From Thiotrichales bacterium (GTDB taxonomy: Bacteria > Pseudomonadota > Gammaproteobacteria > Beggiatoales > Beggiatoaceae): 45,611 nt of DNA. The notes under the pieces were generated by a model that worked only from the letters and a program-made list of their open reading frames with translations, searched no databases and had not been told where the DNA came from. The position numbers and the translations under genes were made by a program. The stretch is taken from assembly GCA_016744475.1 (NCBI GenBank), contig JADGEH010000030.1:1-45611 (forward strand), in the 5' to 3' direction. Below are positions 1-11,270 of this stretch, in pieces (the stretch's first letter is position 1; the number at the start of each line of letters is the position of its first letter).

Positions 1-3
1 TTA

Positions 4-164
4 AGAGCCTATACGAAGATGGGGAATCGAAGCGAAAATTCGCCATTTTGAGGCAGGTTTTTCGGTTTTTTAAGGCGAATAGCGGGCTATTTAACGAAAA
101 AAAGCGGAAAACCTGGCCAAAAGGGCGGGTTTGCAGCCGATGATCCCGTTTTCGTATAGGCTCT
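4..164. repeat. 161-bp miniature inverted-repeat element, copy A
   Basis: The ends are inverted repeats, AGAGCCTATACGAA at 4 and TTCGTATAGGCTCT ending at 164. The whole element can fold into one long imperfect hairpin. The centre is a short stem, AATAGC (78-83) and GCTATT (86-91) around GG. Copy C at 15802-15962 has exactly the same length in the opposite orientation. It carries no ORF of note. It lies between the left window edge and the rpmE terminator. It resembles a MITE or large REP-like element; no cognate transposase is recognisable in the window. Confidence 0.85.
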
Positions 165-171
165 AAGATTT

Positions 172-206
172 CACACATAAAAAAAGCACCCTAGAGGGGT
201 GCTTTT
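172..206 (-). terminator. Rho-independent terminator of rpmE
   Basis: The stem AAAAGCACCC (182-191) pairs perfectly with GGGTGCTTTT (197-206) around a 5-nt loop. Read on the minus strand it is followed by a run of seven T. It sits about 30 bases past the rpmE stop codon. Confidence 0.85.
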
Positions 207-234
207 CTTAGCCATAAAGTTTTTTGAAAAAACC

Positions 235-438
235 TTATTTCATACCGTATTTACGACGGAATTTATCAACACGTCCTGCCGTGTCTAGGATACGCTGTTG
301 CCCCGTATAAAACGGATGACAAGCAGAGCAGACATCAACATGTAAATCTTTACCCGAAGTGGAGCGTGTTTTAAAACTGCTGCCGCAACTACAGGTGACA
401 GCTACTTCTTCATATTTAGGATGGATACCGGAGCGCAT
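235..438 (-). CDS. rpmE: 50S ribosomal protein L31 (zinc-binding type)
   Basis: This is a 67-aa ribosomal large-subunit protein. It begins [12 protein letters not shown], the usual start of bacterial L31, and carries four cysteines (CSC near residues 16-18, CSAC near 36-39). These are the zinc ligands of the C+ form, which depends on zinc, in contrast to the zinc-free paralogue. The reading frame stays open 21 codons upstream, but I chose the start at 438. It matches the family N-terminus and has a GAGG ribosome-binding site about 9 bases upstream. The gene stands alone, followed by a strong terminator. Its promoter region overlaps the truncated repeat at 539-573. Confidence 0.95.
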   Translation of the reverse strand: MRSGIHPKYEEVAVTCSCGSSFKTRSTSGKDLHVDVCSACHPFYTGQQRILDTAGRVDKFRRKYGMK

Positions 439-538
439 GGCAAACCTCAATGCAAAATCGTCAAGAGCTTTAGGAAAAACGCTGAAGTTTACCCAGACCA
501 TCGATTTTTAGCAAGATAAAATCTACACAGGGAATATA

Positions 539-573
539 AGAGCCTATACGAAGATGGGGAATCGAAGCGAAAA
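539..573. repeat. Truncated end of the 161-bp element, copy B
   Basis: These 35 bases are identical to the left end of copy A (AGAGCCTATACGAAG onward) and then stop matching abruptly. Only one terminus remains. It sits in the short divergent region between rpmE and the lipoprotein gene. Confidence 0.8.
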
Positions 574-584
574 GCAGTGGGATT

Positions 585-642
585 CACTCGTTCCCATGCG
601 CCGCATGGGAATGCCGTCTTGACCGCGTTGCGGTCAGTACCG
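585..642. repeat. R2 palindromic repeat, uninterrupted (empty) copy
   Basis: The repeat contains TTCCC-ATGCGCCGCAT-GGGAA (591-611), a near-perfect palindrome, followed by GACCGCGTTGCGGTC, a second palindrome. Relatives occur at 4801-4853, 15735-15785, 16164-16185, 16325-16360 and 20985-21270. In two of those places an insert splits the palindrome at ATGCGSCGCAT, so this copy looks like the unoccupied form. Confidence 0.7.
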
Positions 643-733
643 ATACAAGCCTGAACAAGCCTATTGTCACATCAATCATTGAACATCCCTGAAAATCTAG
701 TTATCTTGTTGACATTTCCTGGTTTTAACCGTA

Positions 734-1372
734 ATGGATACCTGCGCTATGCCTCCTGCTACTGCTTTTTTTATAGCCTGTACTGCACTCATACTGACGG
801 CTTGTAGTAGCGTTTTGCCGCCGATTCAATCAATGAGTGATGCGCGTCAAGCCGTTAAAGCGGCTAGAAATGCGCAAGTCGAGGATTACTTGCCCGCGAC
901 CCTGGCGCATATTGAACGCCGCCTGCAACAGGCTGAACGAGAATTAGCCAGTGGCCCTCATGCCTATCAATTTGCCCATTTCAACGCTTTAGTAGCAAAA
1001 GATGAGTCTGTTCATGCGATAGAACTGGTGAATCAATTACGTCGTGCTGAAGAAGCCATGGAAAAAACCGCCACTTTGGGTTATTTGTGGAGCCATACCG
1101 AGGCGCTCTTACAACAAGCTCAAGACCGTGCGCGTCAAGGAGAATTAGATAAAGCCATGCGTTTGGCGCAAAAAGCCGAGCAGCAAAGCTTGCAAGCCGA
1201 GCAACAAGCTTATTTGGAACAGGCGAAGTATTGGCTACAACGTGCCAGCCAACACCAGGATTTAACCCGCCAACAACAGCACGCTTTACGCAATGCCCAA
1301 ACAGCCATTCAACAAGGCCATGGAGATACCGCACTTGAGTACCTCACAAGCTTCATCCACGTCATCCCTTAA
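734..1372 (+). CDS. Small lipoprotein, DUF4398-like
   Basis: This is a 212-aa predicted lipoprotein. A short hydrophobic signal (FFIACTALILTAC) ends in an LTAC lipobox near residues 21-24, so the mature protein should start at a lipidated Cys. The rest is almost entirely alpha-helical and rich in Gln, Ala and charged residues (about 35-205), with a TPR-like or coiled-coil rhythm. The early DARQAVKAARNAQVEDYLPATLAHIERRL region resembles DUF4398 proteins, which often accompany OmpA-like envelope proteins. No clear ribosome-binding site decides between the ATG at 734 and the one at 749. The 3' end overlaps the YihY gene by 53 bases in another frame, so the two are probably cotranscribed. The exact role is unknown. 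Confidence 0.6.
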   Translation: MDTCAMPPATAFFIACTALILTACSSVLPPIQSMSDARQAVKAARNAQVEDYLPATLAHIERRLQQAERELASGPHAYQFAHFNALVAKDESVHAIELVNQLRRAEEAMEKTATLGYLWSHTEALLQQAQDRARQGELDKAMRLAQKAEQQSLQAEQQAYLEQAKYWLQRASQHQDLTRQQQHALRNAQTAIQQGHGDTALEYLTSFIHVIP

Positions 1373-2672
1373 AGGACGTATTCAACGTCTGCCACCCGGC
1401 ATTAGACATCTCAGCGGTTTTCTACATTTTATTTTTTCACGTTTTATTGAAGACAATTGTTTAGGTCAAGCCTCGTCTCTGGCCTACACCACGCTATTGT
1501 CTTTAGTTCCTTTACTCACCCTGGTCTTTGGTATTTTAGCCGCCTTTCCTGCGTTTCAAGGTATCAAAGAGCAAATGCAACAACTGTTGTTTGATAACTT
1601 AATCGCCACTTCTGGCGAACAAGTACAATCGTATTTAATGGGCTTTACGCAAAAAACCTCTCAACTCACCGCGATTGGGATTGCCTTTTTAATCATGACG
1701 GCATTGCTCATGGTGCGCACCATTGATAAAGCCTTAAACCATATTTGGCACACCAGTCGTGATCGCAGCTTGATTAGCAGTTTTATGGTGTATTGGTCAA
1801 TGCTGACCGTGGCTCCGTTGCTACTGGGTATCAGCATTTTCATTACCTCTTATTTATTTTCTTTGCCCGTTTTGCACACCATGCTAATGCCGGGAATGAT
1901 GAATTTATTATTGAGCTTAACCCCTTTTTTCACTTCTACATTAGCTTTCACCTTGTTTTATTTGTTAATCCCTAATCGAAAAGTACCTTTGCATTATGCT
2001 TTCATTGGTGGTTTGGTCGCAGCACTTTTATTTGATGGGGCAAAACGTGGATTTGCACTGTATGTCACTCATTCCGATGTATATGAAACTATTTACGGTG
2101 CATTAGCCACAGTACCCTTGTTTTTATTATGGATTTATGTATCTTGGGTAGTCGTGTTGCTGGGGGCTGAAATCACTTATTGCTTGAGTGTATTTCAATG
2201 GAAAAGTACGGATGCTGACCGCCAAGATCAAAACAGTGAATTGCTCAATGCTTACCGTATCCTGGGACATTTATGGCACGCTCAATGTGAAGGACGGATG
2301 GTCTCCATTGAAGAGATTATGCTGAAAGAAGCTTGGCCTAATGAAGTGGTATTAATGGATTTACTGCATACTTTGCGAGAGAAACACTGGGTGTTTCGTA
2401 GTGAGGAAACGCATCATTGGGGGTTAGCACGAGATTTAGGTGAAATCACCTTTTTAGATTTTTATCAATTAATGTCAGGGCATTTTAACGCTTTACCGCA
2501 TGAAGATGATCTTTGGAATCAAAATCTTACTCCTGTTTTACAACGTCTGAATAGCGTGACCGAAGACATTATGAACATCCCTTTAAAGACTTTGTACAAA
2601 CAAAACCCACAAACATCAGAGCCAGAACTCTTACGTTTAGCTGAACAATCTCCCATCACTACAGTGACGTAA
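1320..2672 (+). CDS. YihY/BrkB family inner-membrane protein
   Basis: This is a polytopic membrane protein of the YihY (formerly, and wrongly, 'ribonuclease BN') family, about 450 aa from the ATG at 1320. Six hydrophobic segments lie in roughly residues 40-300. The family signatures are LAYTTLLSLVPLL near the first and WIYVSWVVVLLGAEITYC near the last. After these comes a cytoplasmic tail of about 140 aa that looks like a winged-helix domain (LLNAYRILGHLWHAQCEGRM onward). The family has been linked to transport or envelope functions, but no substrate is established. An in-frame ATG at 1293 exists; I prefer 1320, which has AAGG just upstream. The start overlaps the preceding lipoprotein gene, which suggests coupling. 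Confidence 0.85.
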   Translation: MEIPHLSTSQASSTSSLKGRIQRLPPGIRHLSGFLHFIFSRFIEDNCLGQASSLAYTTLLSLVPLLTLVFGILAAFPAFQGIKEQMQQLLFDNLIATSGEQVQSYLMGFTQKTSQLTAIGIAFLIMTALLMVRTIDKALNHIWHTSRDRSLISSFMVYWSMLTVAPLLLGISIFITSYLFSLPVLHTMLMPGMMNLLLSLTPFFTSTLAFTLFYLLIPNRKVPLHYAFIGGLVAALLFDGAKRGFALYVTHSDVYETIYGALATVPLFLLWIYVSWVVVLLGAEITYCLSVFQWKSTDADRQDQNSELLNAYRILGHLWHAQCEGRMVSIEEIMLKEAWPNEVVLMDLLHTLREKHWVFRSEETHHWGLARDLGEITFLDFYQLMSGHFNALPHEDDLWNQNLTPVLQRLNSVTEDIMNIPLKTLYKQNPQTSEPELLRLAEQSPITTVT

Positions 2673-2802
2673 ATAACACCTCGCAGCCAAAAACACTTCA
2701 ATCATATCTATTATTGACCTCAATACAGCCACTTGTTGTATAGATAAATCATACCTATAACTGTAGAATAATAGCTCATTTTTGACAAAATATAACAAAG
2801 CG

Positions 2803-4449
2803 ATGCCTCCCATACCACAGGAAATAAATTTAAAAAACAGTAATGTACTCATCGTTGATGATCAAAAAAATAATTTAAAATTACTGTATGAAATACTAAA
2901 GGGCAAGCACTTCCAAATTTTTGTGGCTAAAAGTGGAAAATATGCCTTAGACATCGCACGGCAAACACCTTTGAATTTATGCTTGCTCGACATCAATATG
3001 CCGAATATGAACGGCTACGAAATCTGTCGCTGTTTAAAAAAACACCCTGCCACTGCTTCTATTCCTATCATTTTCCTCAGTGCATTAGGCGAAACCGACG
3101 ACAAACTCAAAGGTTTTTTTGCCGGTGGCGTGGACTACATTACAAAGCCGTTTAACGCTCAAGAAATCATCGCTCGCGTCAGCACACACCTCAACTTACA
3201 TCATACTCAACGCGCTCTAGCAGACAGCCAAAAACACTTACAAAAAGCTCATGATGAGTTAGAACAAAAAGTCGCACAGAGAACCTTAGAACTCCAGCAA
3301 GCCAATCTACAATTACAGCAATTAAGTCGTATGAAAGACGACTTTTTAGCCAATATGAGCCACGAGTTACGCACCCCTCTCAATGGTGTTTTAGGCAATG
3401 CGGAATCATTGCTAGAAGGCGTGTATGGCGAAATGAATAAACGTCAACAACAATCTGTCACTCATATTGAAAATAGCGGCAAAGATTTATTGATGTTGAT
3501 TAATCAAATTTTGGATTTATCCAGTGCTCGCCAAGGCTATTTAGAATTACAACGAGACAGTGTATCGGCTGAAACTTTAAGCCTAAGCTGTTTGAATGAG
3601 ATTAAACCCTTAGTCGAACGCAAATACTTGCACATTCATACGATCTTTGATCCTCAAGTATCATATATTCAAGTAGACCCACTGCGTTTTAAGCAAGTGC
3701 TATTGAATTTGCTCAATAATGCGGTGAAATTCACCCCTGAAGACGGTGAAATAGGTTTAAGTTATCACGGCAATATACGCACACAACAAGTATGTTTTAC
3801 CGTGTGGGATACCGGCATTGGTATTCGCCCTGACATGGCGGATCAATTATTTTTGCCCTTTGTACAGCAAGACAGTGGTTTATCCCGGACTTACGAAGGT
3901 TCAGGGCTGGGTTTAAGTTTAGTGAAAAAGCTGATGGACTTGCATGAGGGCAATATTACTTTGGAAAGCGAACCGGGCGAGGGCAGCCGTTTTATTGTCT
4001 GTTTGCCTTGGAAGCCTTTGTTGCTATTACCAACATCAAAAACGCTGAATCCGCCAAAAACAAAGCCTGTCAACACTAAAACGCATCACCCTAAGCCTAT
4101 TTTATTAGCCGAACCTCATCCACAACACCTCAACACTTTAGCTGATTATTTAGAAGCCAAAGGTTATCTGCTTAATCGAGCTAAAGATGAGCACGACACC
4201 TGTCAATGGGCACAGAAACAAGAGCACGGCCTGATTTTGTTGAGCTTAGATATGCCGGGCATGGGAGGCATCGTGCTACTGAAAAAGCTGCGCACGATGC
4301 CGGGGTTAAGCGACGTGCCCATTGTGGCCTTGGGTTCACCTCAAGCACCAGATGAGTCCACCTGTTTAGCGGCGGGTGCTTCTGCTTATCTCACCAAGCC
4401 TGTGGTAATTCAGACATTACTGCATACGCTGATGAAGTTTAGAGTCTAG
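2803..4449 (+). CDS. Hybrid sensor kinase: REC-coil-HisKA-HATPase-REC
   Basis: This is a cytoplasmic two-component protein of 548 aa. The order is: receiver domain (about 13-130, phospho-acceptor D63 in LCLLDINMPNMNGYE), a coiled coil (135-180), and a HisKA domain with the H-box FLANMSHELRTPLNG (H187). An ATPase domain follows, with N-box LLNLLNNAVKFTPED and G-boxes DTGIGI and GSGLGLSLV. A second receiver closes the protein (about 430-548, D483 in LILLSLDMPGMGG). No transmembrane or periplasmic sensor is present, so input probably arrives through the first receiver. The second receiver has AEPH in place of the usual acidic DD pair, which may weaken its metal site. The frame extends to a TTG at 2782; the ATG at 2803 is preferred. 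No partner regulator is adjacent. Confidence 0.9.
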   Translation: MPPIPQEINLKNSNVLIVDDQKNNLKLLYEILKGKHFQIFVAKSGKYALDIARQTPLNLCLLDINMPNMNGYEICRCLKKHPATASIPIIFLSALGETDDKLKGFFAGGVDYITKPFNAQEIIARVSTHLNLHHTQRALADSQKHLQKAHDELEQKVAQRTLELQQANLQLQQLSRMKDDFLANMSHELRTPLNGVLGNAESLLEGVYGEMNKRQQQSVTHIENSGKDLLMLINQILDLSSARQGYLELQRDSVSAETLSLSCLNEIKPLVERKYLHIHTIFDPQVSYIQVDPLRFKQVLLNLLNNAVKFTPEDGEIGLSYHGNIRTQQVCFTVWDTGIGIRPDMADQLFLPFVQQDSGLSRTYEGSGLGLSLVKKLMDLHEGNITLESEPGEGSRFIVCLPWKPLLLLPTSKTLNPPKTKPVNTKTHHPKPILLAEPHPQHLNTLADYLEAKGYLLNRAKDEHDTCQWAQKQEHGLILLSLDMPGMGGIVLLKKLRTMPGLSDVPIVALGSPQAPDESTCLAAGASAYLTKPVVIQTLLHTLMKFRV

Positions 4450-4595
4450 TAGCGGAATAATCTCAGTGATACGACCCAAGCCATCCGCTTTAAAAGGCAA
4501 CGCAAACGGTGCTAGAGACGCAAAGAACACCAGCGTTTCCAAACGATGTTTAACTCGCGTTCCCACACGCCGTATCATTGTCATTCAGTGAAGCC
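4450..4595. repeat. R3 dispersed repeat (about 140 bp), copy 1
   Basis: This non-coding block contains GGCAACGCAAACGG, GCTAGAGACGCAAAGAA and CAGCGTTTC, and ends in a degenerate R2 arm. It matches, in reverse orientation and with scattered substitutions, the block at 16151-16290. A short 3' fragment recurs at 20963-21018. It lies just downstream of the kinase stop codon, and no gene is visible in it. Confidence 0.7.
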
Positions 4596-4784
4596 CCAAA
4601 GGGGCGTTATCTCTATAGCCTAGGGCAACGCCCTAGGTTAAACGGATAGAAGGGGCTTAGCCCTGAAAGGGCGACATAAAAAATGCCATCCCGCCTTTTA
4701 TTGCGCCCTTTCAGGGCTGGGTGGGGATCATCGACTGAACCCAGGGCGTTGCCCTGGGCTATAGGGATGCCGCCCCGTTGGAGC
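4593..4784. repeat. Mirror array of six palindromes, copy 1
   Basis: Six short hairpins occur in mirror order: GCCCCAAAGGGGC (4593-4605), CCTAGGGCAACGCCCTAGG (4619-4637), GCCCTGAAAGGGC (4660-4672), GCCCTTTCAGGGC (4704-4716), CCCAGGGCGTTGCCCTGGG (4740-4758), and an imperfect GCCCCGTTGGAGC (4772-4784). The second half is the reverse complement of the first in order and in sequence. A sister array lies at 21032-21207. No coding potential is seen. Confidence 0.8.
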
Positions 4785-4800
4785 TAAAAACCCTTTAACT

Positions 4801-4853
4801 TGTTTCCATGCGCCACATGAGAATGTCGTCTTGACCGCGTTGCAGTCAGTACC
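4801..4853. repeat. R2 palindromic repeat copy
   Basis: The copy contains TTTCC-ATGCGCCACAT-GAGAA followed by GACCGCGTTGCAGTC. It is a slightly decayed version of the repeat at 585-642. It is followed by ACTGAAATATTATCCCTA, whose reverse complement recurs next to the copy near 21280. Confidence 0.65.
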
Positions 4854-4906
4854 ACTGAAATATTATCCCTATATATAACCAAATTCCCCGCTCTCTTCTC
4901 AAGGCT

Positions 4907-4934
4907 TTGTCTTCCCTCACACCCCATGTAGAAT
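4907..4934 (+). promoter_or_regulatory. Candidate sigma-70 promoter of argG
   Basis: TTGTCT (4907-4912) and TAGAAT (4929-4934) are separated by 16 bases and lie 38 bases upstream of the argG ATG. The match is by eye only. No ARG-box operator was recognised. Confidence 0.4.
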
Positions 4935-4972
4935 AGCCTGCTTTCTTAAACCAAGTTTTCATAGGTATTGAC

Positions 4973-6193
4973 ATGTCTAATATTAAAAAAATCGTCCTGG
5001 CGTATTCTGGTGGTTTAGATACTTCAATTATTTTGAAGTGGTTGCAAGAAGAATATCAGGCGGAAATCGTCACCTTCACCGCCGATGTTGGACAGGGCGA
5101 AGAAGTTGAGCCAGCGCGTGCAAAAGCCGAAGCGATGGGAGTGAAAGAGATTTATGTGGATGATTTACGAGAAGAATTTGTGCGTGATTTTGTCTACCCT
5201 ATGTTTCGAGCCAATGCGATTTATGAAGGTGAATACCTGTTAGGCACCTCAATTGCCCGCCCTCTGATTGCCAAACGCATGGTAGAAATTGCCAAACGAA
5301 CCGGAGCCGATGCGATTTCCCACGGAGCGACAGGCAAAGGCAATGACCAAGTGCGTTTTGAACTCGGTGCCTATGCCCTCAAACCGAATATCCAAATTAT
5401 TGCCCCTTGGCGACTGTGGGACATGAATTCACGCGAAAAACTCATGGCCTATGCCGAACAGCACAATATTCCTGTAGAAATGAAGCGCGGGACTAAATCG
5501 CCTTATTCTATGGATGCCAATCTGCTGCACATTTCCTATGAAGGCGACATCTTAGAAGACCCTTGGAATGCCCCTGAAGAAGACATGTGGCGTTGGTCTG
5601 TCTCACCAGAAAACGCTCCCAACACGGGTCTAGAGCTGGAACTGACCTTTGCGGGAGGTGATATTGTCGCCGTCAATAATGAACTTCTGACCCCCGCTCA
5701 AGTGCTGGCATATCTCAACACAGTGGCAGGCGAACATGGCATAGGCCGCTTGGATTTGGTGGAAAACCGCTATGTGGGCATGAAATCACGCGGCTGTTAT
5801 GAAACCCCAGGGGGCACAGTGATGCTCAAAGCTCATCGGGCGATGGAATCTTTAACCATGGATCGTGAAGTGGCGCATTTAAAAGACGAACTCATGCCGC
5901 GCTATGCCAGCCTCGTATACAACGGTTATTGGTGGAGTCCTGAGCGTAAAATGTTACAAACCATGATTGACCAAACTCAATCTGTGGTGAATGGCAAAGT
6001 GCGCTTGAAGCTGTACAAAGGCAATGTGATTGTGACGGGTCGCCAGTCGGATAATGACAGTTTATTTGATCCTGAAATTGCCACCTTTGAAGACGACGCA
6101 GGCGCGTATAATCAATTCGATGCTGAAGGTTTCATTAAACTCAACGCCTTGCGGATGCGCATCGCAGCCCGTTTGGGACGTGATTTTGACTAA
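4973..6193 (+). CDS. argG: Argininosuccinate synthase
   Basis: This 406-aa cytoplasmic enzyme joins citrulline and aspartate using ATP to make argininosuccinate, the penultimate step of arginine synthesis. The nucleotide-binding motif AYSGGLDTS is at residues 10-18. The substrate-binding stretches [16 protein letters not shown] and [15 protein letters not shown] are intact. Length and end points match the type I bacterial enzyme. The start has AGGT about 9 bases upstream. No other arginine genes lie alongside; gyrB follows after a gap of about 140 bases containing a hairpin. No sign of truncation. Confidence 0.97.
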   Translation: MSNIKKIVLAYSGGLDTSIILKWLQEEYQAEIVTFTADVGQGEEVEPARAKAEAMGVKEIYVDDLREEFVRDFVYPMFRANAIYEGEYLLGTSIARPLIAKRMVEIAKRTGADAISHGATGKGNDQVRFELGAYALKPNIQIIAPWRLWDMNSREKLMAYAEQHNIPVEMKRGTKSPYSMDANLLHISYEGDILEDPWNAPEEDMWRWSVSPENAPNTGLELELTFAGGDIVAVNNELLTPAQVLAYLNTVAGEHGIGRLDLVENRYVGMKSRGCYETPGGTVMLKAHRAMESLTMDREVAHLKDELMPRYASLVYNGYWWSPERKMLQTMIDQTQSVVNGKVRLKLYKGNVIVTGRQSDNDSLFDPEIATFEDDAGAYNQFDAEGFIKLNALRMRIAARLGRDFD

Positions 6194-6254
6194 GTGTCAG
6201 GTATTTAGCCCATTACACCCCATAAAGCATTAAAATGAGTACATAAAATACGCC

Positions 6255-6280
6255 TGTTGTGCCATACATCAGGCACAACA
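6255..6280. terminator. Inverted repeat between argG and gyrB
   Basis: TGTTGTGCC (6255-6263) pairs with GGCACAACA (6272-6280) around an 8-base loop. There is no downstream T run, so it may be a weak terminator of argG or a structured part of the gyrB leader. Confidence 0.45.
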
Positions 6281-6300
6281 AGCGTATGATCTTCTTTTGA

Positions 6301-8757
<2,457 letters not shown>

Positions 8758-8843
8758 TGAAGAATAGAAAAATGCTTTAGCCATAGGTCTACCTGCCAAG
8801 TTGTTTTGACAGGTAGCCCCATGCTTTGCATACGATTTTTTCA

Positions 8844-9362
8844 TTACAACATCAAAGTCCGTAAATACGGATCATCTGTGGATTCTTCCCACACACTATC
8901 AAATTCCTGTCTCAGTTCTTTCACGCTCAAAGCATCTTTAAAATGAGCGAAATATTTGAAGCTGTCTTGATAGGGACGGTGCAATAATCCAATGCCATCA
9001 ACCAACAAGAAACTCTGTTGCAAAGTCGGCGAAGACTCAGCAAGGCAACGCATTTCAATATAACTATTCATGCGCCGCCCCAATGTCAACAAACGGTGTC
9101 CGCGTTGTGCGACTAGCGCAGCTTGTTGAATTAAAATACGCACTTGCACATGATGCCGTCCTTCTAGCACAACATCTTCCAAGGCTTCTAAACAATCGTC
9201 ATTATCATAAACGCTGGGTTCAAAATCCTGAGTTAAAATCAATACCTGGCGCTCGCATTGGCGCAGCATGGCGACAGCCACCGCTTGACTCTCATCAGCA
9301 CCATGACACACTAGCGCCTCTTCGGTTTCACCTAATTTATAGTTTTCAAGGTTTTCCATCAT
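8844..9362 (-). CDS. DUF7931-like conserved protein
   Basis: This is an approximately 172-aa cytoplasmic protein of unknown function. The sequence RQVLILTQDFEPSVYDNDDCLEALEDVVL, QRGHRLLTLGRRMNSYIEMR and LHRPYQDSFKYFAHFKDAL resembles a domain (now called DUF7931, as I recall it) found alone or behind acetyltransferase domains in gammaproteobacteria. It has a phospholipase-D-like fold flavour but no HKD catalytic motif. The frame runs 43 codons further upstream, into the divergent gene. I place the start at the ATG at 9362, which has AAGAG upstream. Its start codon overlaps that of the divergent gene. A weak inverted repeat (8789-8816) separates its end from the convergent gyrB. Confidence 0.6.
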   Translation of the reverse strand: MMENLENYKLGETEEALVCHGADESQAVAVAMLRQCERQVLILTQDFEPSVYDNDDCLEALEDVVLEGRHHVQVRILIQQAALVAQRGHRLLTLGRRMNSYIEMRCLAESSPTLQQSFLLVDGIGLLHRPYQDSFKYFAHFKDALSVKELRQEFDSVWEESTDDPYLRTLML

Positions 9363-10878
9363 GGACGAACTCTTAAGTCTGATAAACCAGCCATTAATAC
9401 CCTGGCTGATTGCCATCATTATTATCTGTTTGGCTTTGTTGTTGTGGTTAAGTTTTTCTTTTGCTTTAGTGCGGGTCAGCCGCCAAGTCAAAGCGGTTCA
9501 AGCTATTTTTAATGGACAAAACCCTCAAAGCTTTGCTGAGCACTATGCCGAGTTTGATGAACAATTGCAAAATCAAGCTTTTATTGCCCAACATTGGAAA
9601 GCCTTTAGTCAAACTTTGCTGCCTCCCCGTCAAGCGGGAGTGCCCGTCTATTACACTCAACGTCCCCAAGAGTATTTCAGCGCCGCCACTTTATTAGGTA
9701 GTTCTATTAATTTACGTTTGTATCAAGCCGTGCCTAACATGTTGGTGGGCATCGGTATTTGGTTCACTTTTCTAGGCTTGGTGGCGGCGCTGTGGTTTGC
9801 TAGTCAAGGGGTATCCGCCGCTGACATTAATCAAGCCCAACAATCTTTGCGTGATTTGCTACATGCGGCTACGTTTAAGTTTGTCACTTCTATTGCGGGT
9901 CTTTTAGCTTCGATTCTGTTTTCTTGGGCAGAGAAATCTCGCCTGCATCGGTTGATGAAACAGTTCGATAGCCTTCATCAGCAAATGGAACATTGCTTAT
10001 TGTTGCGCACACCCGCTCATTTACAAGCCTTGCAATTGCAAGAAAGCCAAAAACAAACTCAACAATTAAACCAATTCCATACGCAATTAGGACAAGCATT
10101 AGGAGAAACAGTAGGTGAGCACTTACAACAAGCGGTGCAGCCTTTAGCCCAAGCCATTGATGGCTTAGGCGATAAAATCAGCCGTTTGAATCAGGATGCT
10201 TTAACCGAGCTGCTTGAACGCTTTGGTCAACAAGTACAAGGGGCGGCGGGCAGTGAACTTAAACAACTGGCTGACACCTTAAAACATCTGGTGTTTACAT
10301 TAAATGAATTCAAACAAGGTTTTGAGCAAGCGGGTTCAGGGATGGGCGATCATATGCACAGTGCGGCGAAGGCATTAAATACCGTACAAGGTAATTTTGA
10401 TCAACTCAGCAATGATTTAATGCAGCGTTTAGTGAAAACTACGGAAGATTTACATCTCACTTCACAAAACCTACATGCCGCAGGCGCACCCTTAGCAGAA
10501 ACCGCTCACCGTTTTCAAATCAGCTTAGAACATTTAAACAAATTAACCCAGGTGTTGCAAAACACGGGAGAAACGCTGGCGCAAAGCCAACAAGAAGCCG
10601 CTAACAATTTACGCCACACAGAACAACAAGTACAACAGGTGTGGAACAATTATCAACAACGCTTTGAACATGTCGATAAAGATTTAGGCTTGGTGTTTAA
10701 GGAATTATCGCAAGGTTTAGATCATTATCGCCAACAAGTTGAGCAGTTTACTCAGCGTTTAGATAATAGTTTGAATCAATCGGTGAAAGCGTTGAATGGA
10801 GTCATTGAAGAACTGGTGGAAGCATTAGAAGAGCTACAACATCAAGCCCGTAAAAAACCTGTAGAACCTACGCAATAA
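9361..10878 (+). CDS. ZorA-like MotA/TolQ/ExbB-family protein with long helical tail
   Basis: This 505-aa inner-membrane protein has three predicted transmembrane segments (about 12-40, 125-150, 168-190). The MotA/TolQ-type core motif NMLVGIGIWFTFLGLVAALWF matches the first channel helix. The remaining 300 residues are Gln-rich, heptad-like helix (QTQQLNQFHTQLGQALGE onward) with no further membrane segment. This architecture is that of ZorA, the tailed stator-like subunit of Zorya defence systems, and of related orphan proteins. No ZorB (MotB-like) or ZorC/D/E gene is adjacent. The next downstream plus-strand gene (11596) is only a possible partner. It could instead be an uncharacterised housekeeping stator. 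The start has AAGG 9 bases upstream. Confidence 0.7.
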   Translation: MDELLSLINQPLIPWLIAIIIICLALLLWLSFSFALVRVSRQVKAVQAIFNGQNPQSFAEHYAEFDEQLQNQAFIAQHWKAFSQTLLPPRQAGVPVYYTQRPQEYFSAATLLGSSINLRLYQAVPNMLVGIGIWFTFLGLVAALWFASQGVSAADINQAQQSLRDLLHAATFKFVTSIAGLLASILFSWAEKSRLHRLMKQFDSLHQQMEHCLLLRTPAHLQALQLQESQKQTQQLNQFHTQLGQALGETVGEHLQQAVQPLAQAIDGLGDKISRLNQDALTELLERFGQQVQGAAGSELKQLADTLKHLVFTLNEFKQGFEQAGSGMGDHMHSAAKALNTVQGNFDQLSNDLMQRLVKTTEDLHLTSQNLHAAGAPLAETAHRFQISLEHLNKLTQVLQNTGETLAQSQQEAANNLRHTEQQVQQVWNNYQQRFEHVDKDLGLVFKELSQGLDHYRQQVEQFTQRLDNSLNQSVKALNGVIEELVEALEELQHQARKKPVEPTQ

Positions 10879-10883
10879 GCAAC

Positions 10884-10936
10884 CTTACACAAAGATTTTG
10901 ACAGACAGCTACTTTTGCTCAAAATCCTTTGCGTAA
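10884..10936. terminator. Inverted repeat between convergent genes
   Basis: The arm 10884-10901 pairs with 10919-10936 with one bulged base and mismatches (CTTAC, CAAAG and ATTTTGA against TCAAAAT, CTTTG and GTAAG). It lies exactly between the convergent zorA-like and fdxA stops, so a two-way terminator is likely although the T runs are weak. Confidence 0.5.
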
Positions 10937-10946
10937 GCTCACTAAC

Positions 10947-11270
10947 TTATTTTTCCAAATATTGTAATTTATCCGCTTTGCCATCCCATTGCTCAGCATC
11001 GTCAGGCGCACTTTTTCTCTCTGTTAATACTGGCCAAGCCTGTGCGAGTTCTTCATTTAAGGCAATGAAATGCGTCATATTTTCAGGCAGTTCATCAACC
11101 GGATAAATAGCATTGGCTGGACATTCAGGCACGCATAAAGTGCAATCAATACATTCTTCTGGATCAATGACTAAAAAATTAGGCCCTTCATGAAAACAAT
11201 CAACCGGGCATACTTCAACACAATCCGTATATTTACAACGAATACAATTATCAGTGACAACATAAGCCAT
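10947..11270 (-). CDS. fdxA: Seven-iron ferredoxin FdxA (3Fe-4S plus 4Fe-4S)
   Basis: This 107-aa soluble electron carrier has cluster motifs [17 protein letters not shown] (residues 9-25) and [12 protein letters not shown] (about 40-51). The spacing is that of the FdxA/Azotobacter FdI type. The C-terminal extension of about 45 aa after the second cluster is normal for the family. The ATG at 11270 has GGAGAAAG upstream. It is monocistronic. It probably supplies low-potential electrons, but no redox partner is encoded nearby. Confidence 0.95.
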   Translation of the reverse strand: MAYVVTDNCIRCKYTDCVEVCPVDCFHEGPNFLVIDPEECIDCTLCVPECPANAIYPVDELPENMTHFIALNEELAQAWPVLTERKSAPDDAEQWDGKADKLQYLEK

